Shown piece after piece: positions 1-7,992 of a stretch of DNA of 53,174 nt. The stretch is taken from assembly GCA_903924075.1 (NCBI GenBank), contig CAIYAG010000241.1:1-53174 (forward strand). The letters are read 5' to 3'. The stretch is from an uncultured Bacteroidota bacterium. GTDB lineage: Bacteria; Bacteroidota; Bacteroidia; Chitinophagales; Chitinophagaceae. The notes beneath the pieces were generated by a model. It was not told the origin of the DNA, searched no databases, and saw nothing but the letters and a program-made list of their open reading frames with translations. Each line of letters opens with the position of its first letter. The first letter of the stretch is position 1. The translations under genes were made by a program, and so were the position numbers.

Positions 1-91
1 AACAAAATAAAAGATAACCAAATTATTTTGACAATTTTTTTATTTGGTGATAGTTCCCCGATAAAACTCCATAAGCATCAACAAATGGCAC

Positions 92-120
92 AAAAAAACC
101 GCCCGAAAACTAGGGCGGTT
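92..120 (-). terminator. Intrinsic terminator of the leftward membrane-protein gene
   Basis: An 8-bp perfect stem, AACCGCCC (97-104) with GGGCGGTT (113-120), has an 8-nt loop. Read leftward it runs into a T stretch (the A run at 92-98). It lies about 25 nt past the stop codon of the leftward gene at 145. Confidence 0.75.
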
Positions 121-144
121 CTGAATTGTTCTGCAAAACTATAA

Positions 145-402
145 CTAAAACTGAAAGAAAATAACAAGCAACGCTATAAAGGCATAGATGACATATAAAC
201 CCCAATTCTGGAGTTTATATTTTGAATATAATACCATGTTTAAGCGTGTAACAATTAAAAAAATGGGTAATGAATAACGTAAAGACTCGCCCCTAAAAAA
301 TCCAAAACCAGCTGCAACTGCAATCAATAGATAAAAGAATGCGGGCAAAACTTTTACAATCTTAACAGAAACTTTCTCTTTTGACTTGGTACTTGTATAC
401 AT
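145..402 (-). CDS. Small hydrophobic membrane protein of unknown function
   Basis: I do not recognise this protein. From the ATG at 402 it has 85 residues: a short basic, Ser/Lys-rich N-terminus, then two or three hydrophobic stretches (about residues 15-32, 40-55 and 63-84), so it is probably an inner-membrane protein. The frame stays open to a GTG at 498, which would give 117 residues with a polar extension. I chose the ATG because the extension looks less membrane-protein-like, but the longer form cannot be excluded. It is transcribed away from pyrH and followed by a clear terminator, which supports a real transcription unit. No catalytic motif is visible. Confidence 0.5.
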   Translation of the reverse strand: MYTSTKSKEKVSVKIVKVLPAFFYLLIAVAAGFGFFRGESLRYSLPIFLIVTRLNMVLYSKYKLQNWGLYVIYAFIALLVIFFQF

Positions 403-572
403 AATGCATTTTTTAAAATACGAGCCTTTAGTAACGTATGGTTTACAATCGTCTGGCAATGTAGAAACTGTTTTGAAAGTAAAAAAGGTTGTAAACACCG
501 AATTTTAGAGGTGAAAAACACCTGATAATCAAGTGGTTTTCATCGATTTAATCAGGCATTTCATCCATTCCT

Positions 573-604
573 TTTGGCTGCTCATAAAAAATTAAGGTTA
601 TTTG
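573..604 (+). promoter_or_regulatory. Candidate Bacteroidota-type promoter of pyrH
   Basis: A TTTG at 573-576 is separated by 20 nt from GTTATTTG (597-604), whose last four bases match the -7 consensus TAnnTTTG. The spacing fits the group's sigma-factor rule. The predicted transcript would start about 10-15 nt before the pyrH ATG. The TA of the -7 box is missing, so this is tentative. Confidence 0.35.
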
Positions 605-621
605 CATAAATAAATATCGCC

Positions 622-1338
622 ATGCTTCCAAAGTACAAACGCATCCTGCTTAAATTATCCGGAGAAGCTTTATTGGGAAACCAACGCAACGGAGATCCAT
701 TTAATCCAAAAATCATCGAACAATACGCTATCGACATCAAATCGGTAACAGATTTAGGTGTACAGGTTGCCATAGTAATTGGAGGCGGTAATATTTATAG
801 AGGGATGAATGAAGCAGAAAGTGGCATTGAAAGAGCCCATGGCGACTATATGGGGATGCTTGCTACCGTTATAAATGCAATGGCGATGCAATCAATGTTA
901 GAAAGATTTGGCGTATACACCCGTTTACAAAGTGCCATCCAAATGGATCAAGTGGCTGAACCTTATATCCGTAGAAAAGCATTACGCCACCTTGAAAAAG
1001 GTAGAGTTGTCATTTTTGGAGCAGGAACTGGTAACCCTTATTTCACAACAGACACTGCTGGTTCTCTTCGTGCCGTTGAAATGAAAGCTGATGTGATTTT
1101 AAAAGGGACCCGCGTAAATGGTATCTATACAGCCGATCCAGAAAAGGACCCTACTGCAACCCGCTATGATAAAATCAGTTATCAAGAATGTTTGGATAAT
1201 AAATTGAAAGTGATGGATATGACCGCTTTCACACTTTGTATGGAAAATAAATTGCCAATCATTGTATTTGACATGAATGAACCTGGTAACTTATTAAAAG
1301 TAGTGGAAGGCCAGGATTTAGGCACTTTGGTTAGCTAG
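622..1338 (+). CDS. pyrH: UMP kinase (uridylate kinase)
   Basis: A cytosolic amino-acid-kinase-fold enzyme that phosphorylates UMP to UDP with ATP in pyrimidine nucleotide synthesis. At 238 residues it is full length for bacterial PyrH. Visible landmarks are the N-terminal KLSGEAL nucleotide-binding segment (residues 11-17), GGGNIYRG (54-61), the UMP-binding [14 protein letters not shown] region starting near residue 133, and GIYTADP near residue 170. The start ATG is immediately followed by the conserved [13 protein letters not shown] block, so it is secure. It stands alone on the plus strand with a weak hairpin behind it; translation genes that often neighbour pyrH (tsf, frr) are not in this window. 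Confidence 0.97.
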   Translation: MLPKYKRILLKLSGEALLGNQRNGDPFNPKIIEQYAIDIKSVTDLGVQVAIVIGGGNIYRGMNEAESGIERAHGDYMGMLATVINAMAMQSMLERFGVYTRLQSAIQMDQVAEPYIRRKALRHLEKGRVVIFGAGTGNPYFTTDTAGSLRAVEMKADVILKGTRVNGIYTADPEKDPTATRYDKISYQECLDNKLKVMDMTAFTLCMENKLPIIVFDMNEPGNLLKVVEGQDLGTLVS

Positions 1339-1344
1339 TCAACC

Positions 1345-1373
1345 ATTGGTGTAATTTTTTGCCAATTTTTTTT
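1345..1373 (+). terminator. Weak terminator-like hairpin after pyrH
   Basis: ATTGG (1345-1349) pairs with CCAAT (1362-1366), followed at once by a run of eight T. The stem is only 5-6 bp and AT-rich, so termination may be leaky. Confidence 0.4.
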
Positions 1374-1394
1374 AGCTCTCGGTAATTTCACAAT

Positions 1395-2699
1395 ATGAAG
1401 AAACTATTGTTATTTGTTTGTTGCGCTGTTGCAATAAATGGGTTCTCCCAAAGAAAAATGTCTTTAACAGACGTTATTAACGAGGCTCTTAAAAATAGTT
1501 ATGATATACAATTAGCACAAAATAATATTGAAATTAGTACTGTTGCTAATACCTACGGTTTTGCTGGAGGACTGCCAGTTGTAACGGGTACGGCATCTGA
1601 CAATGAACAAGTTACCAGTATCAATCAAAAATATGCCGACCCTACCCGTGATACAAAAAAGGACAATGTTGCTACCAATAATTTAGCGGTTGGAGTTACA
1701 GGAAGTATCCTTTTATACAATGGAATGAGGGTACATGCAACTAAGAATAGACTAGAAGAAATTCAAAAGCAAAACCAACAATTACTTTCGGCACAAATTC
1801 AGAATACAATAGCTGAGGTATTATCAAAATACTATGATGTTGTTCGTCAGCAGTATTTCTTAAGAGCCCTTGATCGTACCATTGAAGTTTCGAAAGAAAA
1901 ACTTCAGATTTTGCAGGTACGCAAAGAGGTAGGGGTTGCCAACAATGCAGATATTTTTCAAGCTCAATTGGATTTGAATGGTAGTTTACAAGCTAAAGAA
2001 ACCCAATATTTAGCAATTGATCTAGCAAAAACCGATTTGCTGAATTTGATTTTTCTAAAACCAGCAGATCAAAAAATTATTATTGAGGATACCATCATCA
2101 TTGATAAATCTATCAAGCTTGATTCAGTTCGAAATCATTTAAGTAGCAATCCTGCTGTAATAGCTGCAGAGCAACAAGTACATATTAATGAAATAATTGA
2201 AAAAGAAACTGCCGCTGCTCGTTATCCAAGTCTTCGTGCTTCAACTGGATATAACCTAACAAGTGCTAAGAGCGCAGCTGGATTTTCGTTATTGAATCAG
2301 AGTTATGGACCCTTCGTTGGAATAAATCTTTCCGTTCCAATTTATAATGGCTCTATTTCTAAAAAACAACAGCAGATTGCAGCAATCAATTCGAGAAGTG
2401 CAAAAACAAACTACGATTATCTCTTACTGAATTATGAAACTGGGGCAGTTCGCACTTATCAAGCTTATGCTAGCTCGATCGACCAATTAAAATTAGAATC
2501 CGAGAACTTTAAACTTTCACAGCAATTACTCGATCTAATAACAAAGAAGTTTGAACTGGGTCAGGCCACAATCATCGATGTTAAACAGGCGCAGCAAAGT
2601 TTTGAAAACGCCAGCTATCGCTTGATCAATTTAACTTATACAGCAAAAATTGCTGAGGTAGAGTTGAAAAGATTGGAAAGCCAACTCAGTAATAAATAG
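1395..2699 (+). CDS. TolC-family outer membrane efflux protein
   Basis: A 434-residue outer membrane factor, the exit duct used by tripartite efflux pumps and type I secretion systems. It opens with a Sec signal peptide (basic MKK, hydrophobic core, cleavage near NGFSQ, residues 15-19). After that come long Gln/Glu/Lys-rich helical segments in two repeated halves, typical of the OEP fold, with a KKFELGQATIIDVKQAQQ-type segment near residue 385 that recurs in TolC homologues. No pump or adaptor gene is adjacent, so its partner is unknown. It is separate from the tolC gene inside the RND operon at 12.8-14.2 kb, so the window carries two outer membrane factors. Confidence 0.9.
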   Translation: MKKLLLFVCCAVAINGFSQRKMSLTDVINEALKNSYDIQLAQNNIEISTVANTYGFAGGLPVVTGTASDNEQVTSINQKYADPTRDTKKDNVATNNLAVGVTGSILLYNGMRVHATKNRLEEIQKQNQQLLSAQIQNTIAEVLSKYYDVVRQQYFLRALDRTIEVSKEKLQILQVRKEVGVANNADIFQAQLDLNGSLQAKETQYLAIDLAKTDLLNLIFLKPADQKIIIEDTIIIDKSIKLDSVRNHLSSNPAVIAAEQQVHINEIIEKETAAARYPSLRASTGYNLTSAKSAAGFSLLNQSYGPFVGINLSVPIYNGSISKKQQQIAAINSRSAKTNYDYLLLNYETGAVRTYQAYASSIDQLKLESENFKLSQQLLDLITKKFELGQATIIDVKQAQQSFENASYRLINLTYTAKIAEVELKRLESQLSNK

Positions 2700-2719
2700 G
2701 AATATCTTATCAGCCTGTT

Positions 2720-2739
2720 AAGAATCTCCTTATTCTTTT
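2720..2739 (+). terminator. Weak terminator-like hairpin after the orphan tolC gene
   Basis: AAGAAT (2720-2725) pairs with ATTCTT (2732-2737) around a 6-nt loop and is followed by TT. It is short and AT-rich; read-through into the next gene is possible. Confidence 0.3.
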
Positions 2740-2771
2740 GATACATTTTTTATAACATTTATCTTAGAATA

Positions 2772-5153
2772 ATGAGAAAACTATTATTGTCAGTATTCAT
2801 TGGCTGTTTTGTCTTTTTGCCCTTTGCGAAGTCCCAACCGATTGATACACTCATTTCTCGTTATTATGAGAAAAGGCCCACTGAGAAAATCTATATTCAG
2901 TTCGATAATAACCGGTATAACCCTGGACAAACGATCTGGTTCAAAGCCTATTTATTAAACGGTTTCGAACCTTCCAACCTTTCTAAAAATTGTTATATCG
3001 ATTGGTACAATGATGAAGGTAGAATGATCAGTTCATCTGTATCCCCAATTCTTGACGGCTCTGCATGGGGTAGTTATGTGTTACCCAACAACTATACTGG
3101 GAATAAGATCCATGTTATTGCATATACCAAATGGATGCGCAACTATGATTCAGCCTACTTTTTTAACAAGCAATTGAGTGTTGTTGTTAAAAACAAAAAC
3201 ATTACATCATCTCCTAGTGTCTTTCCAGAAACAACCATTCAATTTCTTCCAGAGTCGGGCAATGCCATTATTGAAAAAAATTCGGTGGTGGCTTTTAAGG
3301 CGGTTAATCAAAACGGACTTCCCGCTGCAGTTCATGGCAATATAAAAAATAGCAAAGGTGAATTGATCACTGAATTCCATACAACGCACGATGGTATGGG
3401 TAAGTTTAATTACATCCCGCAATTCAATGAAGCGTATACTGCCGAATGGATCGATGAGATCAATAAAACACATCAAACCATTTTGCCAGCTGCATTGAAA
3501 ACTGGCATCAATTTAATCATAGATCCAGGCAAAGAAAGCAGAGCCTTTCATATTCAAAGAACGGCAGATGTACCTGAGGCTTGGAAGCGATTAAATTTAG
3601 TAGCACAAATAAATGGGAATGTTGTTTATAAAGCAGCCATTAACCTAAGTACTAAGGAATCTGTGAGCAGCAAAATTCCTGTTGCAAATTTTTTATCCGG
3701 CATCCTACAGGTTAGTCTTTTTGATGCAAATCAAGAACCCGTTTGTGAACGGTTACTCCTGATCAATAACAGTGATTATAAATTAGATGCTGAACTTCAT
3801 TTTGATACCTTAAACCTCACTAAACGAGCTAAGAATGTTTTTGAATTGGCGGTAAAAGATTCCACCCTTTCAAATCTTTCCATTTCGATTACTGATGGTT
3901 CCATGAATGGGAATGCGGAAAATACGATTGTATCGCAGTTTTTACTGCAAGGCGACTTAACAGGACATATCAACAATCCTGCTTACTATTTCAGTTCTAC
4001 TGCTGATAGTGTGATTGAATATGCCGACTTAGTAATGCTAACCAATGGCTGGCGAAGATTTAAATGGCAGGAATTGCTCAGCGGAGCTTTACCACCTGTG
4101 AAATTTGAAAAAGATACCGCTTACTTGTCTTTAATTGGAAAAATTGAGCGGATCTCGGATGCGAGAATTAAAAAAGCATCTTTGATGAATTTGATGCTAC
4201 TCTCTAAAGACAGCAGCAAAGCAATGCTCTTTCTTCCCCTGAGTGCGGATGGCAGTTTCTCTCAAAAGAATGTAGTGTTTTTCGATACCACAAAAGTTTA
4301 CTATAGCTTAAATGGTACTAAGATCCCGGTAACTAGTACTGTATTAATTGAAAATAATTTCTATCAACCCGACCCAAAAAAGATCATACGAACAGCACAA
4401 ATCACAGTTGATACTTCAGGACTTAGTCGTTTTCAATTTCTTCTCTCAGAGCAAGAACGTTTGGAGCTTCTCAAAAAACAAACAACACTGAAAGATGTTA
4501 CAGTTTATGCATCAACTAAAAAAACCAAACTAGAACAACTTGATCAGAAGTATACCAGTGGGATGTTTCAGGGAGATGCACGAGCACAATTTGATTTGAT
4601 CACCACTCCACCAGTTGCATCAGAGCCGATTCTTGCTTATTTGCAAGGACAGATCGCTGGTTTAAATATTTCAAACCCTTATGGTGAAGCAAGTGTTAGT
4701 TGGAGAGGTAGTGCAACATCCCTCTATCTAGACGAATTTCATATAGAGACTGATCAGTTATCAAGTATCAATATCAATGATGTGGCTTATATCAAGGTGT
4801 TTAGTCCGCCGTTCATGGGCGGTTTTGGTGGCGCAGGTGGTGCGATCGTAGTTTATACCAAAAAGGGGAGTGATGTAACCAATACTTCTAGAGGAATGAG
4901 TTATGTGAAGGTTCCGGGTTATGCATCTATGCGAGAATTTTATTCACCGAATTATGCAGAAATGCAACAAGAATATTCAACACCAGATCTAAGGAGCACC
5001 ATATTCTGGAATGCCAGAATGATCACAGATAGTAAAAATCAAAAAGTAAAAATCAGTTTTTATAATAACGATTTTAGTAACAGTTTCCGCGTAGTGATGG
5101 AAGGAATGGATAACGAGGGAAAGTTGGTATACTTTAGTAAATTGCTGCAATAA
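2772..5153 (+). CDS. Exported MG2-like protein with a C-terminal TonB-plug domain and no barrel
   Basis: A 793-residue exported protein with signal peptide (cleavage near FAKSQ, residues 18-22). Residues about 35-140 resemble a macroglobulin MG2 domain (EKIYIQFDNNRYNPGQTIWF-like opening), followed by beta-rich Ig-like segments. Residues about 595-700 resemble a TonB-dependent receptor plug (PILAYLQGQIAGLNI, then a Gly-rich GGFGGAGGAIVVYTKKG segment), but there is no following 22-strand beta barrel. Similar MG2-plus-plug proteins are common and poorly understood in Bacteroidota; envelope localisation is likely, function unknown. It sits 15 nt before an aminotransferase gene and is probably co-transcribed with it, without an obvious functional link. 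Confidence 0.75.
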   Translation: MRKLLLSVFIGCFVFLPFAKSQPIDTLISRYYEKRPTEKIYIQFDNNRYNPGQTIWFKAYLLNGFEPSNLSKNCYIDWYNDEGRMISSSVSPILDGSAWGSYVLPNNYTGNKIHVIAYTKWMRNYDSAYFFNKQLSVVVKNKNITSSPSVFPETTIQFLPESGNAIIEKNSVVAFKAVNQNGLPAAVHGNIKNSKGELITEFHTTHDGMGKFNYIPQFNEAYTAEWIDEINKTHQTILPAALKTGINLIIDPGKESRAFHIQRTADVPEAWKRLNLVAQINGNVVYKAAINLSTKESVSSKIPVANFLSGILQVSLFDANQEPVCERLLLINNSDYKLDAELHFDTLNLTKRAKNVFELAVKDSTLSNLSISITDGSMNGNAENTIVSQFLLQGDLTGHINNPAYYFSSTADSVIEYADLVMLTNGWRRFKWQELLSGALPPVKFEKDTAYLSLIGKIERISDARIKKASLMNLMLLSKDSSKAMLFLPLSADGSFSQKNVVFFDTTKVYYSLNGTKIPVTSTVLIENNFYQPDPKKIIRTAQITVDTSGLSRFQFLLSEQERLELLKKQTTLKDVTVYASTKKTKLEQLDQKYTSGMFQGDARAQFDLITTPPVASEPILAYLQGQIAGLNISNPYGEASVSWRGSATSLYLDEFHIETDQLSSININDVAYIKVFSPPFMGGFGGAGGAIVVYTKKGSDVTNTSRGMSYVKVPGYASMREFYSPNYAEMQQEYSTPDLRSTIFWNARMITDSKNQKVKISFYNNDFSNSFRVVMEGMDNEGKLVYFSKLLQ

Positions 5154-5168
5154 TTAAGAACGTTTCCA

Positions 5169-6323
5169 ATGAATCAACTGATCAATTCAAAACTTCCCGA
5201 TGTAGGTACTTCTATATTTACTGTGATGAGTGCGCTTGCAACTGAATTTGGCGCAGTTAACTTAGGGCAAGGGTTTCCAGATTTTCCGATGGACCATGCG
5301 CTTACTGACCTTGTAGCAAAAGCCATGAACGATGATTTCAATCAGTATTCACCCATGGCTGGAAATGTTCTGCTTCGAGAAAGAATTGCAGAGAAAGTAG
5401 CATTCCTATACCAAACAAAAATTGATCCAAATACGCAGATCACTATTACACCCGGTGGAACAGTAGCGATCTATTCTGCACTTACAACAGTTTTAAAACC
5501 AGGAGACGAAGTAATTGTTTTCGAACCTGCATATGATTGTTATATCCCTACCATTGAATTGAATGGAGCGATACCAGTTTTGATTTCACTAGCATATCCA
5601 GATTATTCTATTCCCTGGGATCTTGTAAAAGAAAAAATTACAGCGCGCACTAGAATGATCATGATCAATACCCCACACAATCCAACTGGTGCGGTTTTGA
5701 GTGAACAAGATATTGCAGCACTAAGAAGTATCGTAACAGGAACAAATATTTTGATCCTAAGCGATGAAGTATATGAACACTTGATCTTTGATGGGATTGC
5801 GCATCAAAGTATGTTGCGATACCCCGATCTATTAGAGCGAAGTTTTGTCTGTTTCTCATTTGGTAAAACTTATCATTGTACCGGATGGAAACTCGGCTAT
5901 TGCATTAGCTCACCTGAATTGATGAAAGAATTCCGAAAAGTTTATCAGTTTAATGCATTTTGCTGTGATACTCCTAAACAGGTTGGAATCGCGGAGTTCA
6001 TACAAGATAAAAATGCCTATTTATCATTGAGCGGATTCATACAAAAGAAGCGGAATTATTTTAGGGAGCTCATGAAAGCCACTCCATTTAAATGTATCCC
6101 ATCGCACGGAAGTTATTTCGAATGCTATAGTTATGCCGATTTTTCAGATGAAACGGATATGGAATTAGCGGTACGATTAACTAAAGATTATGGCATCACA
6201 GCAGTACCTGTTTCAGCATTTTACAAAAATGGAGAAGACAACAAAGTGCTGCGATTCTGCTTTGCAAAAAAAGAAACGACCCTCGAAAAGGCCGTTGAAA
6301 AATTGTCTACCCTGAGCAGATAA
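5169..6323 (+). CDS. PLP-dependent aminotransferase, methionine/kynurenine type
   Basis: A 384-residue fold-type I aminotransferase, class I/II. It transfers an amino group between an amino acid and a 2-oxo acid using pyridoxal phosphate. Family landmarks are NLGQGFPDF near residue 31, NTPHNPTG (167-174), SDEVYEHL (198-205) with Asp199 contacting the pyridine nitrogen, and SFGKTYHCTGWKLGY with Lys233 as the Schiff-base lysine. The GQGFPDF and SFGKTYHCTGWK signatures are characteristic of the YbdL/kynurenine aminotransferase branch, which prefers methionine or aromatic substrates; the exact substrate cannot be read here. It follows the MG2/plug gene closely and converges on the DinB-like gene with only 3 nt between the stop codons. 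Confidence 0.9.
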   Translation: MNQLINSKLPDVGTSIFTVMSALATEFGAVNLGQGFPDFPMDHALTDLVAKAMNDDFNQYSPMAGNVLLRERIAEKVAFLYQTKIDPNTQITITPGGTVAIYSALTTVLKPGDEVIVFEPAYDCYIPTIELNGAIPVLISLAYPDYSIPWDLVKEKITARTRMIMINTPHNPTGAVLSEQDIAALRSIVTGTNILILSDEVYEHLIFDGIAHQSMLRYPDLLERSFVCFSFGKTYHCTGWKLGYCISSPELMKEFRKVYQFNAFCCDTPKQVGIAEFIQDKNAYLSLSGFIQKKRNYFRELMKATPFKCIPSHGSYFECYSYADFSDETDMELAVRLTKDYGITAVPVSAFYKNGEDNKVLRFCFAKKETTLEKAVEKLSTLSR

Positions 6324-6326
6324 AAT

Positions 6327-6830
6327 TTATTGGTGTTTTTTATTGAGGTCTAACCCCGCATAAAATCCCAGGTCTTTTTCTACTAATAGTTTCGTGAGAA
6401 ATGCGATCTGCCCAGTATGATATGATAGGTGCTCGGTAACATGAATGATAATTCCTACACCAGTTAATTCATATACCTGTACTTTTTTGAGCACCGATAA
6501 ATCTTCATTAGTAGTTCTTTCTATGCAAAGAATACTTTGTTCTATTACAGTATTGAATAATGACTTTAATTCGGTTTTTGTTTTACCGCCAGTAACTGCA
6601 AACTCAGCGTCTCTGTTTCTTAGATCAGGCGCACCACCCAATGTACTAATTATATATTGCGTAATGTTTCCACATAAATGCAAGACGATATTTCCGGTAC
6701 TATTCAACGCCAAATTCGGCTTCAGCCAAATTTGCGATTCATCCAACAAATCAAGACAAGCAATAATTCGCTTATGGCTTTCTCTAATTCGATAGATGCT
6801 TTGTTCTTTAAAATCCGCAGTTATGGTCAT
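6327..6830 (-). CDS. DinB/DUF1572-like four-helix metal-binding protein
   Basis: A 167-residue protein of the DinB/YfiT-like superfamily, cytosolic four-helix bundles that usually hold a metal through three histidines. The likely ligands are visible: a histidine in NIVLHLCGN near residue 51 and two in HVTEHLSYHTGQ near residues 129-137. Some family members are thiol-dependent transferases (bacillithiol or mycothiol S-transferases), but most are uncharacterised and no substrate is suggested here. I used the ATG at 6830; an in-frame TTG at 6836 adds only two residues. It is a single gene converging with the aminotransferase. Confidence 0.8.
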   Translation of the reverse strand: MTITADFKEQSIYRIRESHKRIIACLDLLDESQIWLKPNLALNSTGNIVLHLCGNITQYIISTLGGAPDLRNRDAEFAVTGGKTKTELKSLFNTVIEQSILCIERTTNEDLSVLKKVQVYELTGVGIIIHVTEHLSYHTGQIAFLTKLLVEKDLGFYAGLDLNKKHQ

Positions 6831-6864
6831 ATACAATATTTAAAAAGCTGCTCAAAGATGAAGT

Positions 6865-6888
6865 AGCCCCGGCTTGAATGCCGGGGTT
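6865..6888. repeat. GC-rich hairpin upstream of the DinB-like gene
   Basis: AGCCCCGGC (6865-6873) and GCCGGGGTT (6880-6888) form a 9-bp stem with one wobble and a 6-nt loop. No T run follows on either strand, so it is not a standard terminator. It lies between the end of the AIM24-family gene and the start of the DinB-like gene, both leftward. Confidence 0.55.
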
Positions 6889-6930
6889 AACATATTTCTA
6901 CGGGTGTTTGCAGCTCATCCGAGTGCTCCT

Positions 6931-7012
6931 CCACTTTTCACTTTTCACTTTTATCTTCTCACTTCCTTCCTCCTCCGTTCTTCACTCTTCACTCTTCACT
7001 CTTCACTTTCTT
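6931..7012 (-). repeat. Pyrimidine-rich heptad repeat, copy 1
   Basis: Tandem TTCACTT and TTCACTC units with interruptions; read leftward they are GTGAAAA/GTGAAGA repeats. The first 35 nt match copies 3 and 4 closely, including the TTTTATC interruption. The array ends directly against the stop codon of the leftward AIM24-family gene (7013-7015), so it would be in that mRNA's 3' untranslated region. Confidence 0.75.
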
Positions 7013-7813
7013 CTACCAAGTCCCATCCCCATCCAACAAATTACCCAATCCACCAAGCACAGATCCTTCTTCACGTCTGGTTGTTGTTGCATATTGTAAG
7101 ATACGACCCGCTAGTCTACTAATTGGTAAACTTTGAATCCATACAATTCCAGGGCCACGAAGTGTTGCAAAGAACACTCCTTCGCCACCGAACAAAGTAT
7201 TTTTGATGCCGCCTACAAATTGAATATCGTAATCAATAGTTGATGTAAATCCAACGATACAACCAGTATCAATTTTCAATAATTCTCCTGCTTGTAATTC
7301 TTTTTGTTGCACATAACCACTGGCATGCATAAATACCATTCCGTCGCCCTCTAGTTTTTCCATGATGAAACCTTCACCACCAAAGAGGCCCGTGCCCAAT
7401 TTTTTTTGAAATTCAATTCCAACACTCACACCTTTTGCAGCGCAAAGGAATGCGTCTTTCTGACAAATGATGCGATAGCCCATTTGTTGTAAATTAACTG
7501 GAATGATTTTGCCTGGGTAAGGTGAAGCAAAACTCACGTGTTTTTTTCCAGAGCCAACATTTGTAAATGCGGTCATGAACAAACTTTCTCCCACCAACAC
7601 TCTTTTACCAGCATTCAATAATTTTCCAAATAATCCGCCACTATTGCTTTGTGCACTACCATCCCCAAAAATGGTTTCCATGGCAATGCCATCGTCCATC
7701 ATCATAAATGCGCCTGGTTCTGCGATCGTTGTTTCACCTGGATCTAATTCAACCTCCACATATTGCATTTCTTCACCAAAAATGCGGTAGTCTATTTCGT
7801 GATTCTGTATCAT
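7013..7813 (-). CDS. AIM24/TIGR00266 family protein
   Basis: A 266-residue protein of the AIM24 (tryptophan RNA-binding attenuator-like fold) family, related to yeast mitochondrial Aim24; bacterial members are uncharacterised. Recognisable features are an N-terminal VEVELDPGETTIAEPGAFMM segment (about residues 19-38), several Gly-rich turns (GLFGGEGFIMEKLEGDG near residue 145 and GGIKNTLFGGEGVFFATLRG near residue 201), and the repeated beta-strand pattern of the family. No signal peptide or membrane segment is seen, so it is probably cytosolic. It is transcribed alone, from an ATG directly preceded by a non-coding gap that holds the efflux-operon terminator. The molecular role is unknown. Confidence 0.85.
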   Translation of the reverse strand: MIQNHEIDYRIFGEEMQYVEVELDPGETTIAEPGAFMMMDDGIAMETIFGDGSAQSNSGGLFGKLLNAGKRVLVGESLFMTAFTNVGSGKKHVSFASPYPGKIIPVNLQQMGYRIICQKDAFLCAAKGVSVGIEFQKKLGTGLFGGEGFIMEKLEGDGMVFMHASGYVQQKELQAGELLKIDTGCIVGFTSTIDYDIQFVGGIKNTLFGGEGVFFATLRGPGIVWIQSLPISRLAGRILQYATTTRREEGSVLGGLGNLLDGDGTW

Positions 7814-7879
7814 AGTTTAAAACTTTATAGCAAATTACTAAGCTTCTATTTTTATACCATTTTCAATTTGATAATCGGC

Positions 7880-7924
7880 AAAAAAAAGCCGTCTCATTCC
7901 CGGGTAAACGGGAGAGACGGCTTT
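7880..7924 (-). terminator. Terminator of the tetR-tolC-MFP-RND operon
   Basis: A two-part hairpin: AAAGCCGTCTC (7885-7895) pairs with GAGACGGCTTT (7913-7923), and an inner CCCG/CGGG stem caps it. Read leftward it ends in eight T, as the A run at 7880-7887 shows. It sits about 70 nt beyond the RND pump stop codon and marks the operon end. Confidence 0.88.
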
Positions 7925-7961
7925 AACCAATACCAACAAACTATCTTATTTTTCTTCCAAT

Positions 7962-7990
7962 ATTCACTTCTCACCCCTCACTTTTCACTT
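7962..7990 (-). repeat. Pyrimidine-rich heptad repeat, copy 2
   Basis: Four heptads related to TTCACTT (TTCACTT, CTCACCC, CTCACTT, TTCACTT). It abuts the stop codon of the leftward RND pump gene (7993-7995) and precedes that operon's terminator. It is the shortest and most diverged copy. Confidence 0.65.
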
Positions 7991-7992
7991 AA

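Noticed and set aside
1-91. Possible gene or RNA at the left edge
   Set aside because: No start, stop or structure pattern beyond AT-rich sequence that I can support in the available bases.
6931-7012. Heptad repeats as a CRISPR array
   Set aside because: Units are 7 nt with no unique spacers of uniform length, and no cas genes are present.
6874-7122. Rightward open frames rich in Phe/Leu/Ser/Thr
   Set aside because: They are read-through of the pyrimidine-rich heptad repeat and overlap the AIM24-family gene.
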